Origin: Maratus speciosus | Taxonomy: Eukaryota; Arthropoda; Arachnida; Araneae; Salticidae | Direction: 5' to 3' | DNA: 64,000 bases | Assembly (NCBI GenBank): GCA_963932465.1 | Contig: OZ010792.1 | Span: forward strand, 21,791,632 to 21,855,631 | In this document: positions 1 through 10,217 of the stretch, in pieces | How the letters are laid out: every line of letters begins with the position of its first letter | Position numbering within the stretch: the stretch's first letter is position 1 | Translations under genes and position numbers: made by a program | Notes under the pieces: generated by a model | Database searches by the model: none | What the model was told of the DNA's origin: nothing | What the model saw: only the letters and a program-made list of their open reading frames with translations

Positions 1-2760
1 TATGACACCTAATAGCTGATTTTAAAAGTACGGTGAAGGCGTTCAATTTTACCATTACATTGAGGATGGTATGAAGTCGTGTGTTTCAACCGTACACCGC
101 ATAATGAGGTTAAATTTCGAAGAAATTCAAAATTAAACTGCTGTCCTCTATCATTAACGACACAAGAAGGTACTCCAAAACGAGTAATCCAATTTTCGTA
201 AAAAAGCTTTTGCAACAGTTTCGGCAGTGATGTTTTGTAAGGGTACTACTTCCATCCAAGAGGTAAATCGGTCAATACATGTCAAACAATAAATATATCC
301 ATTAGAAGGTGAATAGGGCCCAATTAAGTCAATGTGCACTACACTAAATCTTTCATCTGGAGCTTGAAATTGTGCATATTCTTGCATATTTTTGTATGTT
401 TAGTGATTTTATTTCTCTGACAGTTGAGGCAAGTTCGAGCCCACTAGCTAACATCTTTTCTCATTTCTGGCCAAATAAATCTTTTAACCATTTCCTTCAC
501 AGTGGTTCGAATTCCAGGGTGAGCTAAACCATGAATGGACTTTACCCATGTGACGTCAGCCGCGGGTAAAAAGAAGGAAACACCAATATGCTTGAAGAAC
601 ATTTTAACACTGCTTCCCGTTCGTCCAATAAACAGTCTTTTTCGGAGGGTATATTCCCGCAGAGGCGTGGTTGTTGCCACTCGTGGGTAAAGTCCATTGT
701 ATTAAACAATCTCATTCGAAAGTCTTTGGGTATGAATGGTCTAATATTCGAAGTAGATGTATCACACCACAAAGATTTTCCTGATGGAAGTTGATGCTGT
801 TTAAAACATAATGATTTGGTATGTAATTTAAGCTGATGAAGCTCATCGTCATTTATTTGTTCATCTGCTATTTGGTCATAATCAATGAAAGGAGAATCGA
901 TGTTTGCGATTCTAGATAACGTGTCTGCAACTACATTTTCTGGACCGCTTATATGCTGTATGTTAGTTGTACATTGGGAGATATAGTGTAGATGTCTTAA
1001 CTGCCTGGGAGAAGCTTTATCATTTTTTTGTTTAAAAGCAAATATTAATGGCTTGTGATCGGTGAAAATTGTAAAATTACGACCTTCAAGTAACTGCTTG
1101 AAATGTTTGATAGATAAATATATACCTAAAAGTTCTCGATCATAAGTGCTATAATTCCTTTGAGCATCCTTAAGTTTTTTTGAAAAAAATGCGATTGGTT
1201 TTTATCCATTCGTTTCGTATTGTTGGAGAACTGATCCAATAGCCCAATCATAAGCATCCGTGTGAAGTGCCAGAGGGTAATCTAAATTGGTATAGGCCAG
1301 CAATGCTACTTGAGCAATATCTTGTTTACATTTTTCAAAATTTTGTTTGGTTGCATCGGTCCATGGGATTTTTCGACGATCTTTTTTGGTTGCCCCTTTT
1401 AAAAACTCATGAAGGGGAGCTTGAGTTTTTGCGGCATCTTTAATGTAATTTCGATAGAAATTTAGCATCCCTAAGAACGAACGGAGTTCGTGTACCGTTT
1501 CTGGTGATGGATATTCTAAAATTGCTTTTACTTTTTCAGGTAGAGGTTTCGACCCTTCAGCAGATATTTGATAACCTAAAAAGTCTATTTCAGGTACTCC
1601 CAAAACTGATTTACTGATATTAATTCTGAGACCATATTTATCTAAGCGTTGCAAGACTATTTTAAGATGTGAGCGATGTTCTTCTTCACAAGAAGAGGCA
1701 ATCAGCACATCATCTAAATATGGAAATACAAAATCTAAGCCATAAAAGACTTCATTGATAAATCTCTGAAATGTTGCAGGGGAATTTTTAAACCCAAAAC
1801 TCATCACATTGAATTGATACAAGCCAAAAGGTGTGATAATTGCAGTTTTTGGTTTGTCTTCGTCGGCCACAGGAATATGAAAATAAGCCTTAAAAAGATC
1901 AATTTTAGAAAATATAGTTTTATTAGTTAAAATATGTTGAAAATCTTGAATTCTAGGGATTGGATACCTATCGGGTATAGTTATATCATTTAACCTTCGA
2001 TAATCGCCGCATGGGAGGAAAGAACCATCTTTCTTTGACACTATATGCAGAGGACTTGCCATTCTGAATTGGAGGGACTAATGATGTTATTTTCTAGCAT
2101 ATATTGAAATTCTCGTTTTGTGATTTCCAAACGATGAGGGTCTAATTGTCTAGCTTTAGAATATACAGGTTGTCCTTTAGTTACAATATGATGTTTTACA
2201 TTGTGCTTTACATTGGAAATAAGAAAATTAGGTTTAGTGATACTGGGATACATATAAAATAAATCAGAATATTTACACAAGCTACTCGTCGTATTTACAC
2301 TTTCATCCTCAGAGATGGATGCAACTGCAACGTCACCGTGAACTGCAAGGTTAGTTACACCATCAATTAATTTTCTATGCTTAATATCAATTAATAAATG
2401 GAATTTGTCCAAGAAATCTGCTCCTAAAATAGCTTTGCTAATTTTTGCGACAACAAATGGAAATTGAAAATCACGACGCAATCCTAGATCTAGAACTAAA
2501 ATTTCTGTACCAAAAGTTCCAATTTCAGTGCCGTTTGCTGCGTATAATTTATAATCAGTAAGAAATTTGTGTTTGTTGGCATGAGGAATTAGGCTTACAT
2601 CTGCTCCACTGTCAACTAAAAAACGTAAACCCGTTTTTTTGTCTCTTACAAATAGGCGGAATTTACGGCAATCTTCATTATTTGCAGCAGCAGAGCTTGC
2701 CGCTAAATCTACTGCTGAGTGAGGTTTTCCGAAGACTTGTTCATAGCTCCCAACTTGTAC
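1..2760 (-). pseudogene. pol: Pol of element A: protease, RT, RNase H, integrase (broken)
   Basis: The protease active site FLVDSGADVSLIPH is encoded at 2590-2625. Reverse transcriptase spans about 2250-1450, with SKKDGS...GDYRRLN in the fingers and the catalytic FPYLDDV at 1705-1725. RNase H begins with LHTDAYDWAIGSVLQQ near 1250. Integrase shows an HHCC-type zinc region (HGLAHPG at ~520-500, CLNCQRNK at ~430-410), the catalytic VVHIDLIGP (~340) and VVNDRGQQF (~155), and NGKIERLHRTF near position 20. Damage visible: a frameshift at about 2041-2062 in RT, a TAA stop at 1203-1205 in RNase H, a TAG stop at 444-446 in integrase, and a frameshift near 205-215. Confidence 0.9.
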
Positions 2761-2907
2761 GGATTTTTCTTACCACTAAAATGAAATAGAAAATTTTGAC
2801 TTATTTAAACGTTGCATTTGCTTGAATTTCGGTGATTCAATTAGCTAAAGTTCACTATAAAATTTCAGTGGTATGGAAAATCCGTACAAGTTGGCAGCTA
2901 TGCTTGT
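2740..2907. repeat. Inverted duplication at the gag-pol junction of element A
   Basis: Positions about 2740-2795 reappear as reverse complement at about 2845-2907. Both contain the core CAACTTGTACGGATTTT flanked by matching CATAGCT and ACCACT. About 50 bp of AT-rich sequence separates the arms. The outer arm (2740-2795) is in frame with pol and looks original. The arm inside gag truncates the gag reading frame with foreign codons. Confidence 0.75.
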
Positions 2908-3691
2908 TTTTCCAAGCACATGGTGCTTTACATTTATCAGGGAAACACTTTTCACCAAACATAAAATGAAAATAACAGTACTTACTTGCAGCATTAAAAC
3001 GTTTGCGAGATTTACTGCGATCATAAGAAAATCGACCCTTACTTCTTGATCGAGGGCGCGAATTTCTAGTGACACTCAGATTTTCCAGCTTAGTATCCAA
3101 AGCTGCAATTTGTTGTCGTAATTCACTGATAGCATCTGCACCTGATGAAGAAAAATTGCTTGCGCAATACAGTTCTTGTTTTGGTAGCATTTCTACAATA
3201 CGGTCAGCCATTAGTGCTAGCTTCTCTATGTCTTCATCACTAACCAATAGAATATTGCGTACAAAATCAGGCATTTTTTGAAGAAATAAAGTTTTAAGGA
3301 CTTTATCAGAAACTCCATCGGTAGCCAGAGTTCGCATCTTTTGTAATAGGTGGCTGGGTTTATTGTCTCCTAACTCAATGCCCGTCAACAATCTTTGTAG
3401 ACGTTTATTCTCACTTTCTTTGAAAGTGTTAAGAAGTCGCTCTTTAGCAGCAGTATATTTAGTTGCACTTGCATCACTTATTATATCCCACAAACTTTCT
3501 ACGAATTTTGACTCTAATTGCGAAACTAAATAATTGAACTTTGTTTCCTCGGCAGTGATTCCACAAATAGAAAATTCCGCTTCCACTTGAAAAGACCAGA
3601 TTTCTGGTTTTTCTGCCCAAAATGGAGGTATTTTAACACTTACTTTCGCTATTTCATCTTTAGACGTTGATTGTTCTATAGAGTCCGGCAT
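2855..3691 (-). CDS. gag: Gag-like polyprotein of element A
   Basis: A 278-codon open frame beginning 3 nt after the primer-binding site. The N-terminal half (about residues 15-170) has the aromatic/acidic helical pattern of gypsy-type capsid proteins (PPFWAEKPEIWSFQVEAEF near residue 22). A basic Arg/Ser/Lys linker follows (about 210-235), then a Cys/His cluster near residues 240-262 (CYFHFMFGEKC...CKAPC). This is the variant zinc-finger end seen in this group of arthropod elements. The last ~15 codons are not native gag: they read through an inverted copy of the gag-pol junction. The natural C-terminus has therefore been replaced. Confidence 0.75.
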   Translation of the reverse strand: MPDSIEQSTSKDEIAKVSVKIPPFWAEKPEIWSFQVEAEFSICGITAEETKFNYLVSQLESKFVESLWDIISDASATKYTAAKERLLNTFKESENKRLQRLLTGIELGDNKPSHLLQKMRTLATDGVSDKVLKTLFLQKMPDFVRNILLVSDEDIEKLALMADRIVEMLPKQELYCASNFSSSGADAISELRQQIAALDTKLENLSVTRNSRPRSRSKGRFSYDRSKSRKRFNAASKYCYFHFMFGEKCFPDKCKAPCAWKNKHSCQLVRIFHTTEIL

Positions 3692-3694
3692 TGT

Positions 3695-3712
3695 ATCACG
3701 TCCGGGTCACCA
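3695..3712 (-). promoter_or_regulatory. Candidate tRNA primer-binding site of element A
   Basis: The minus strand reads TGGTGACCCGGACGTGAT two bases inside the LTR end. A PBS begins with TGG, which pairs with the CCA end of a tRNA. Which tRNA is used was not determined. The first gag ATG follows only 3 nt later, which is unusually close. Confidence 0.6.
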
Positions 3713-3714
3713 AT

Positions 3715-3955
3715 TGTAGGTGTAGCTATTTCTCAGAAGGTTTATTGCGTGAGTTCTTTAAATGCTAATAATATTTTCAAATCTATTTAAATAATATCTA
3801 ACACTTTTAAACTACTACTACATTTTACTAATTTAAATAATATTTAATAACATTTACTAATTTAATATCAGAAAGCTTTTATTGACATTTTGCGTCGAAC
3901 ACTAAATAAAAATATATTTTTTTACAACAACTTTTCTGTTGCCAGATGCATGACA
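3715..3955 (-). repeat. 5' LTR of element A (proposed limits)
   Basis: On the minus strand the segment starts TGTCATGCATCTGG and ends CTACACCTACA, i.e. TG...CA, followed by a 2-nt spacer and a primer-binding-like sequence. It contains AATAAA-type signals. The length would be 241 bp. The inner boundary is well supported by the adjacent PBS. The outer boundary rests only on the TG dinucleotide because the partner LTR is not in the window. Confidence 0.6.
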
Positions 3956-4028
3956 CTATATTTGTTGCTGATAATATTTCGATTCGATATTTACATCTAC
4001 AGAACTATGCGAGGAATGCGGAATAAAC

Positions 4029-5099
4029 ATGCCAGAGAAAGTAGCCATTTTGTCAATTGAAGCAATAAAAACTTGGGAAAGTTTTGATGAAGACTTTATA
4101 AAAGACCGTCTTGAAGTAATATCATCGGCTAGCAAGGAGAAGAAAAAAATAGCGTTGGAAGAAAGAAAGTTAGAACTTGAAGCGCAAGTAGAGAAGGAGA
4201 AAGAGCAAAGAAGAATAGAAGGAGAGAAGGGGAAAGAGCAAAGAAAAATAGAAGCAGAGAAGGAGAAAGAGCAAAGAAAATAGAAGCAGAGAAGGAGAAA
4301 GAGGAAAAGAAAATAGCGTTGGAAGAAAGAAAGTTAGAACTTGAAGCAGAAGAGAGAAGACGGCAGGCAGAACTTGAAGCAGAAGAGAGAAGGCGGCAGG
4401 CAGAACTTAAAGTAGAAGAGAGAAGACGGCAGATAGAGATAGAGGAGAAGAAATTGATGTTAGAAATAGAGGATAGAGAAAAAATGAGAGAATTTGAGTT
4501 AAAGAAATTGACAATGCAAGCCGAGATAGATTCTCAGAAGGATGTAGAAATACTAGCTCCAAGAACGGGAACAGGTAAAAATTTTGATTTGTTGAAGTTA
4601 CTTAATCGTTTTGATAGTGCAAATGGTGATATTTGTATGTTTTTAACATTATATGAGAGACAAGTATCTCAAATGAAAATAGACAAGGATGAATGGATAT
4701 CATATCTATTAAGTTTATTACCGTTAGAAATAGCTAGCATAATTACAAGAGAAAAAGAACCGGATGTAAATAACTACGAATATATAAAAAATTTATTGCT
4801 GAAAAGATTCAAAATGTCGCCGGAAGAATTTAGACAGAGGTTCATGACTTATAAAAAAGAGCGAACAGATAATTGGCGCGATTTTGGTTTTCAGTTAAAA
4901 ACGTACTTTAATGAATGGGTACGTGGAATGAACGTAACTTTTGACGGATTAACGGAGTTATTAGTAACTGATCAAATTAAGCGAAAAATACCGCCAGAAA
5001 CCAGAGAACGTTTTATTGAGGAATTTCCAAGGATAAAAGGAGTAAATGTATCAGTTGAAAAACTAGATGATTTTGATACAGCGTTGAGAGGATTTAAAC
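4029..5099 (+). pseudogene. gag: Gag of element B, N-terminal and central part
   Basis: The protein starts at ATG 4029 and enters a highly charged coiled coil built from 11-residue repeats (units like EAEERRRQAEL, three in a row at 4340-4435, and Glu/Lys-rich units at 4180-4290). The DNA there is a matching 33-bp tandem repeat. One A is missing from an A-run near 4276 compared with the preceding repeat unit, causing a stop at 4281 and a frame change. The frame then stays open from 4319 to the insertion at 5100. Positions 4560-5090 encode the helical capsid-like domain ending in VTDQIKRKIPPETRERFI, which resembles SCAN-like gag domains. The protein is cut at 5099 by the hAT-type insertion. Confidence 0.8.
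5092..5099. repeat. 8-bp target duplication, left copy (hAT-type element 1)
   Basis: ATTTAAAC here is repeated at 10921-10928, directly outside the two ends of the 5.8-kb insertion. Confidence 0.9.
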
Positions 5100-5767
5100 T
5101 AGTGATGGGCGATTTCGATTTTTTTAATCGATTTAATCGATACTATGGCCAACTCGATTTAATCGATACTATAAATTTTTTAATCGATGTCTCTAAAGGT
5201 CATATCATTTTCATTTTCCTTCAAAAATTTAAAGTCAAGTAGTTGCATGTCCGATCCCAAAACTTTCTTCTGTCTCATAAATGTTAAAACTTCAAAATTC
5301 ACTATCACAGTGTCAAATTTAAATAACCTATACCCATCATGAGGATCCAAAAGTATAGGTTCGTTGAAATATGTGTATTTAAAAAATATATATAAGAATC
5401 CCATTTTCCTAACAAATCATTGAATTTCGGCCCACACCCTCGTAGATGTCCGCAACGGAAAATCCCAGTTCAAAGGGCATAAAAGCGACACCTGCTGGGT
5501 AGTATACACCCAAGCCTAATAAGGATCTGTTTATACGACAGTGTAACAGAATATGAAGTTTGATTAAATTCCGTGCATTAGTTTTGAGATATGGCTATCA
5601 TGAATATCGTGAAAAAAGCAGTATAGCAACGCAGCCTATTACATGATTAACACGAAAGACTCAGAAAAAACAACTTACGTCAATGACTAACAGAATATTA
5701 AGTTTTATGAAATTCCGTTCATTACTTCTTGAGATGTTATCGCAAACATTGTGTAAACCCTGAAAAA

Positions 5768-5969
5768 CAGTGTTGAATTCAGGGGCTGGTACGGGTGGAC
5801 CCCGCCCCCCCCTCCCCCGGAACATTGAAATGTCCCCTAGGGAGATTTGAGATTTTATGCTTAATGGACGAAAGTCCAATCCTTCCCCCCTCGTAACTCT
5901 AGAATGTTCCTCTCCAGAACCATAGAAATCCCCCCCCCCCGGAGAAAAATGTCTGAATTCAACACTGTT
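5768..5969. repeat. G/C-rich inverted-repeat insert, copy a
   Basis: Starts CAGTGTTGAATTCAGGGG and ends GTCTGAATTCAACACTG, forming ~17-bp inverted ends around C- and G-runs. The flanking 8-mers CTGAAAAA and TTGATAAA are similar and could be a decayed 8-bp target duplication. It is inserted in a unit of the tandem repeat family. Confidence 0.55.
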
Positions 5970-6124
5970 GATAAAAGCAGCATGGCAGCACAATTTGTTA
6001 TATCATTTACACAAAAACCTAATCATGGATAACTTATGGCATTGTCTAACAGAATATTATGTTTGATGAAATTTCGTTCATTAGTTCTTGAGATATTGTC
6101 CCTAAAATTGTTTAAATCCTGAAA

Positions 6125-6282
6125 AACGTGTTGAATTCACAGGGTGGCCCGGGGGGATGACATTCCTCCCCCCCGCAACAAAGCATAAAATCTCAAACTT
6201 TCTGGGGGGCATTTGAGTGTTTCGGGGGGAGGAGAATGTCACCCCCCCCCGGGCCACCCCCTGAGTTCAATACGTTTTTGTA
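6125..6282. repeat. G/C-rich inverted-repeat insert, copy b
   Basis: ACGTGTTGAATTCACAGGGTGGCCCGGGG at the left and a matching inverted GGGCCACCCCCTGAGTTCAATACG at the right, with poly-C and poly-G tracts between. Related to copy a and at the same place in the repeat unit. Confidence 0.5.
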
Positions 6283-6354
6283 CATTAAAAATTGATGAAA
6301 TTTCGTTCATTAGTTCTTGAGATATTATCCCTGACATTATTTAAATCCTGAAAA

Positions 6355-6533
6355 ACGTGTTGAATTCAGGGGATGGTCCGGGAGGGTAGCATCCCCCCCC
6401 CCCCCGCAACATTCAAATGCCCCCCAGAAAGTTTGAGATTTTATGCTTTTTGTACATTAAAATGTACAAAAGTCCAATCGCCTCCCCCTCTGAACTGTCC
6501 CTCCCGGAGAAAAATGTCTGAATTCAACTCTGC
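6355..6533. repeat. G/C-rich inverted-repeat insert, copy c
   Basis: CGTGTTGAATTCAGGGGATGG at the left and GTCTGAATTCAACTCTG at the right. The flanks (CCTGAAAAA... and CTGATAAAATCAGCATAGC) match those of copy a, so insert and host unit were probably amplified together. Confidence 0.5.
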
Positions 6534-7224
6534 TGATAAAATCAGCATAGCAACGCCCCCTGTTGGGCGATTTATACCGAAACCTAATAAGCAGCAATTT
6601 ATGCCAACGTCTAACTGAATGTGGTTTTATGAAAATCCGTGTATTAGTTCTTGAGATAGAGCTATTGCGAAACTCGGGAAAAATGCAGCATACCAGCGCC
6701 ACCTGCCGGTAGATTTACATCAAAACCTAATCCTCAACAACTTATGTCAACGTCAAACTGAATCTGAAGTTTGGTGAATATTCGTGCATTCGTTCTTGCG
6801 ATAGCAATCTTGCGGAAATCATGAAAAATGCAGCATAGCAGCGCCACCTGTTGAGCGATTTTCACCAAAAAGTAATCAGCACCAATTTATATGAAGGTCT
6901 AACTGAATCTAAAGTTTCAACAAATTCCATGCATTAGTTCTTGAAATAGACCGCTCACAATTTTTTTGTCAGAGACAAACAAATAGACAGACTGACAGAC
7001 AAAAAATTTATAAAAATAGTCAAATCGTATTCCAGAAAAGAAGTTCTAACACTATAAATCCTTAGAAACCGGAAGTCGAAAATTTTCACGAAAACAACAC
7101 TTTATTTTTCTAAAGACAAAAGAAAGCAAGAAAAGATGAACGCATCGATTCTGCCCTTGGATCAGAAACGGTGAATCGATTCAGTTCAGATTCGATGCCG
7201 ATGTCGATCTTCATATGCGATCTT

Positions 7225-7365
7225 CAGAATCGTTACTTTTTTGATTTACTTCAATTCTTTAGATGCAATGTCGAATCGTTATATTTTGATTCACTATCAA
7301 TTCTTTAGATGCAATGTCGAATCGTTATGCTTTGATTTACTTCAATTCAAATCGCATCGCGGTCG
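7225..7365. repeat. 46-bp tandem repeat, about three units
   Basis: GAATCGTTA starts at 7227, 7273 and 7319, exact 46-bp spacing, with units of the form GAATCGTTA...TTCTTTAGATGCAATGTC. The surrounding 7140-7380 is rich in GAATCGATTC-like motifs resembling the subterminal sequence of hAT-type element 1. Confidence 0.8.
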
Positions 7366-7469
7366 ATCCACGATTCGGGTTGAATCAATTCTTCCAATTT
7401 TGCTGTTTTAGTGCCAGAATTGCTGTAAAATTTTGTATAAGAGCCTTTTTTTACTTTCTAGGTTAAATC

Positions 7470-7675
7470 AGTGTTGAATGCAGGTATTTTTCTCAGGGAG
7501 GGATTTATGCGACTCCGTTCGGGATTGGGGGGAGGGGGGGTATTTCAGAGTTCCGTAATGGGGGGGGGGGGCACATTTGTCCATTAAAAAGCATAAAATC
7601 TCAAAACTTACGGGAGGGACATTTCAATGTCCCGGGAGGGATGTCCTCCCGGGCTACCCCCTGAATTCAACACTA
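7470..7675. repeat. G/C-rich inverted-repeat insert, copy d
   Basis: GTGTTGAATGCAGG at the left and CCCTGAATTCAACACTAGG at the right, with G-runs and GGGAGGACAT-type sequence as in copies a-c but in the opposite orientation. Confidence 0.5.
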
Positions 7676-7679
7676 GGTT

Positions 7680-9000
7680 AAATCGTTATACTTTTGTTTA
7701 GAAGCCTAGTTATTCAGGTTACTAGTTTATTATATTGTATTTTTCAAGTTTGTCTCTTCTAATCTCTCCATCCCCCTCTCCCCTTTTCCTCGCTAATCTT
7801 AATTTACAGGGCCGTTCAAAATTTGCATGCAATTTTTAAAATGTCCAATTCTTGTTCTATTTTATTATAAAGCCACATTTTGAAACCTTGACCAAAGATA
7901 CTTTTGAGGTCGCCCCTCCGACCGTTTGGGGCTTACCTGCTCCCTCGGGGGGGGGGGGGGGATATTTTTTGTTTCTTCCAAACCATATCGTATAACATAT
8001 CGTTAGAAAGCTTTTAATGTGATCTTTTATTTTCTGTTTCTAGCCTTCCTTCTTTTTGGTAAGGGTCAATCGTGCTCCAACTTTTGTATTGATATTTTTG
8101 ACAGTAATTTCAAAGGAATATATATTTATTCTTTCGGATTTACTGTTTTAAAGGCAGAACTGCTGTCAAATTTCGCATAAGAGCCTTTTTCTTTCTAGGT
8201 TAAATTGTTATATTTTTAGTTTAGGAGCCAAGTTATTTGGGTTACTAGTTTATTAAGCTGTACTTTTTCAGTTCGTCACCTATACCCTCCCCCCCCCCCC
8301 CCCCCCGATCCGAATTTTCTTAATTATGGTCCAATTTCAATGGGACCTTTTTTGACATTCTTCCCGAATCATTTGTTTACCAACTAAACACTGATATTAT
8401 ATCTGCAGCTCTTGGTGAGCACTATTTATGAATGGTAATAACAAATTTCATCTCTTTTCCATTTTAAACTTATCATTCTTGGTTTAAAGCCACGTGACTC
8501 AAGGTTCTCGTTAGTTAAGCCGTATTTTCACCCTTAAGTTTGTCAAAGTGTTTGTGTAAGTTGTATTATAAAAAATTCAGTCGTTTACAACCAAACTTAC
8601 TGATTTATGATACTTTGAATTTTATGAAATTTCGGAGCTTTCCGAAACTAAAGGATCCCCTGTATGTTATTAATTTTTTTCAAGGGTGTAGGTATGAAAA
8701 TACGTGCTAAAATGCTTTAAAACCTTTTTTTTCAAATAATATATTTAACAATTTAAACAAAGTGATTCCCAAGAATTTTTTACTGTTTTAAAAGGGGACC
8801 ACATCTTAGAATGTAAGAGGCGTAAAAATTCGAAACTTGGACAGGGCGATGCAAAAAAAAAAAAAAAAAAAAAAAAAATTCTCCTTTCAGAAATTCGAAA
8901 AAATATTATCTTAATTACAAGCTGAGATATTAATTATTATTTCACTAATTGGTTTATTTCTATTAAATGCTTTTTTTTAAAGGCAGTCACGTGATTTTTT
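7680..9000. other. No gene seen; repeat-like interior of hAT-type element 1
   Basis: AT-rich sequence with several long homopolymers (G-run near 7950, C-run near 8290, A-run 8856-8878). No open frame with recognisable protein content. A partial duplication is visible: the phrase around 7385-7450 (TGCTGTTTTAGTGCCAGAATTGCTG) recurs at 8140-8215. Confidence 0.5.
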
Positions 9001-9004
9001 ATAG

Positions 9005-9900
9005 CAGCATTAACGCTTTCTACCGTTTAGCGTGCGGTTCTTTGACGGCGGGCTGATAATTACTACTTTTTCAATATCAAAAATTTTATAAGTGTTCATA
9101 CCACTATTTTCGAATAGTAATTTCACAAATATCTTGAATTCTTGCTTAAGACTACCACCCCCTAGACTAATGTATCTTCGGATAGGTTGTATAAAGGAGT
9201 TTCGTTTAGATACACTTTTGTTTTTAATAGACTGCGCTCCCTGGTGGTGGAATATAGAACTAACAGACCGCGATTTCATTTAAAGTAGAAAATCTAACAA
9301 GGCGATCTGTTCGAAACTTTAAAGATAGTTTATAACACATAAGAAAAAGTTTAAAAAAGAATGGTGCGAAAATTTCGGGAGGAGGGGGGAGACCGCTAGA
9401 ATTTTTTTTAAACCTTAGCGTTCCTTACCGTTTTAGGTGGGGTTTTTTGACGGAGTCCTGAGATAAATGCTACTTATTAAATATAAAAAAGTCAAAAGTT
9501 TAGTTACCACTATTTCCGAATAGTAATTTCGGCAAATAGCTTAAATTTTTGATCAAGATTGCCACACTCTTGAGTAATATATCTACTGATAGGTTGTTTA
9601 ACGGAGTTTCGTTCCCAGTTTTGTTAGGAATAGAGTGCGCACCCTGGTGGTGGAATCTGGAACCAACATAACGCGATTTTGTTAAAATTAGGAAATCTAA
9701 CAATGCGATCTGTTTTAAGTTTTAAGATTGTTTATAATGCATGATAAAAAATTATAAAAAAGAATGGCGCGTCACATTTCGGGTAGGAGGGGGGGATAGA
9801 TGGGAGGGGCAGAACAAAATTAGAAAATATAACAGGGCGATTTGTTTGAAATTTTAAGATAGTTTATAACACATAATAAAAAATTTTTAAATGATGAATG
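9005..9900. repeat. Approximately 410-bp tandem duplication
   Basis: Two diverged units, about 9005-9412 and 9413-9825, share many blocks in order: ACCACTATTTTCGAATAGTAATTTC, GATAGGTTGT, GGAGTTTCGTT, CCCTGGTGGTGGAAT, AATCTAACAA and GCGATCTGTT. A partial third unit (GCGATTTGTTTGAAATTTTAAGATAG...) follows at 9800-9900. No protein-coding content is supported. Confidence 0.75.
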
Positions 9901-10180
9901 TCAAAAATTGGTGGTGGGGGGAAGGGGAGGTGAGCGCGTTTTTCTTACCCGGTGGGCAAAGTGGGGGGGGGTACACCTATACGATGCTGTAGGCAGCGGG
10001 AACCCGGTTCGCGGTTCGTTCGCTTCGAGATTTCATATTAGGCGGAACCCGCTAGTTACTAGCTATAATGTTAAAGATTTCCAAGCAATATACATGTGCG
10101 TCCACTATCCTTCTAAGACAGTAAAATTAATTGATTTTTATTTCTTCTGAGAAAACTAAATTTTCACGTCTTGCAGCGAC

Positions 10181-10182
<2 letters not shown>

Positions 10183-10213
<31 letters not shown>
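10183..10213. repeat. T31 homopolymer
   Basis: An uninterrupted run of about 31 T inside hAT-type element 1. It could be a poly(A) tail in reverse orientation or simple slippage; no flanking duplication was identified. Confidence 0.8.

Positions 10214-10217
<4 letters not shown>

Larger units (their letters stand above)
1..3955 (-). mobile_element. Ty3/gypsy LTR retrotransposon A, 3' part outside window
   Basis: Read on the minus strand the order is LTR (3955-3715), primer-binding site, gag, protease, reverse transcriptase, RNase H and integrase. Integrase runs into position 1, so the 3' LTR lies outside the window. PR-RT-RH-INT order is the Ty3/gypsy order. The coding part carries at least one in-frame stop in RNase H, one in integrase, and frameshifts near 2050 and near 210, so this copy is dead. 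The gag-pol junction also carries an inverted duplication (2740-2907). The neighbouring element B starts only about 75 bp beyond the LTR, so A may have inserted into B's 5' region. The target duplication cannot be tested without the other end. Confidence 0.9.
5240..7130 (+). repeat. Tandem-unit/hairpin repeat family, copy 1
   Basis: Begins with GATCCCAAAACTTTCTTCTGTCTC and a segment shared with copies at 48790 and 55875. It then carries degenerate units of about 110-155 bp, each containing a version of CATTAGTTCTTGAGATA (near 5570, 5720, 6078, 6315, 6645, 6790, 6935). It ends with a CAGACAGACTGACAGAC tract and a decayed terminal sequence near 7125. It lies inside hAT-type element 1. Several units carry inserted ~200-bp G/C-rich elements. 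Confidence 0.7.

Noticed and set aside
5661..5993. 110-codon minus-strand frame in the hAT-type element interior
   Set aside because: Encoded by C/G homopolymer-bearing repeat units that also occur elsewhere in the window without an open frame.
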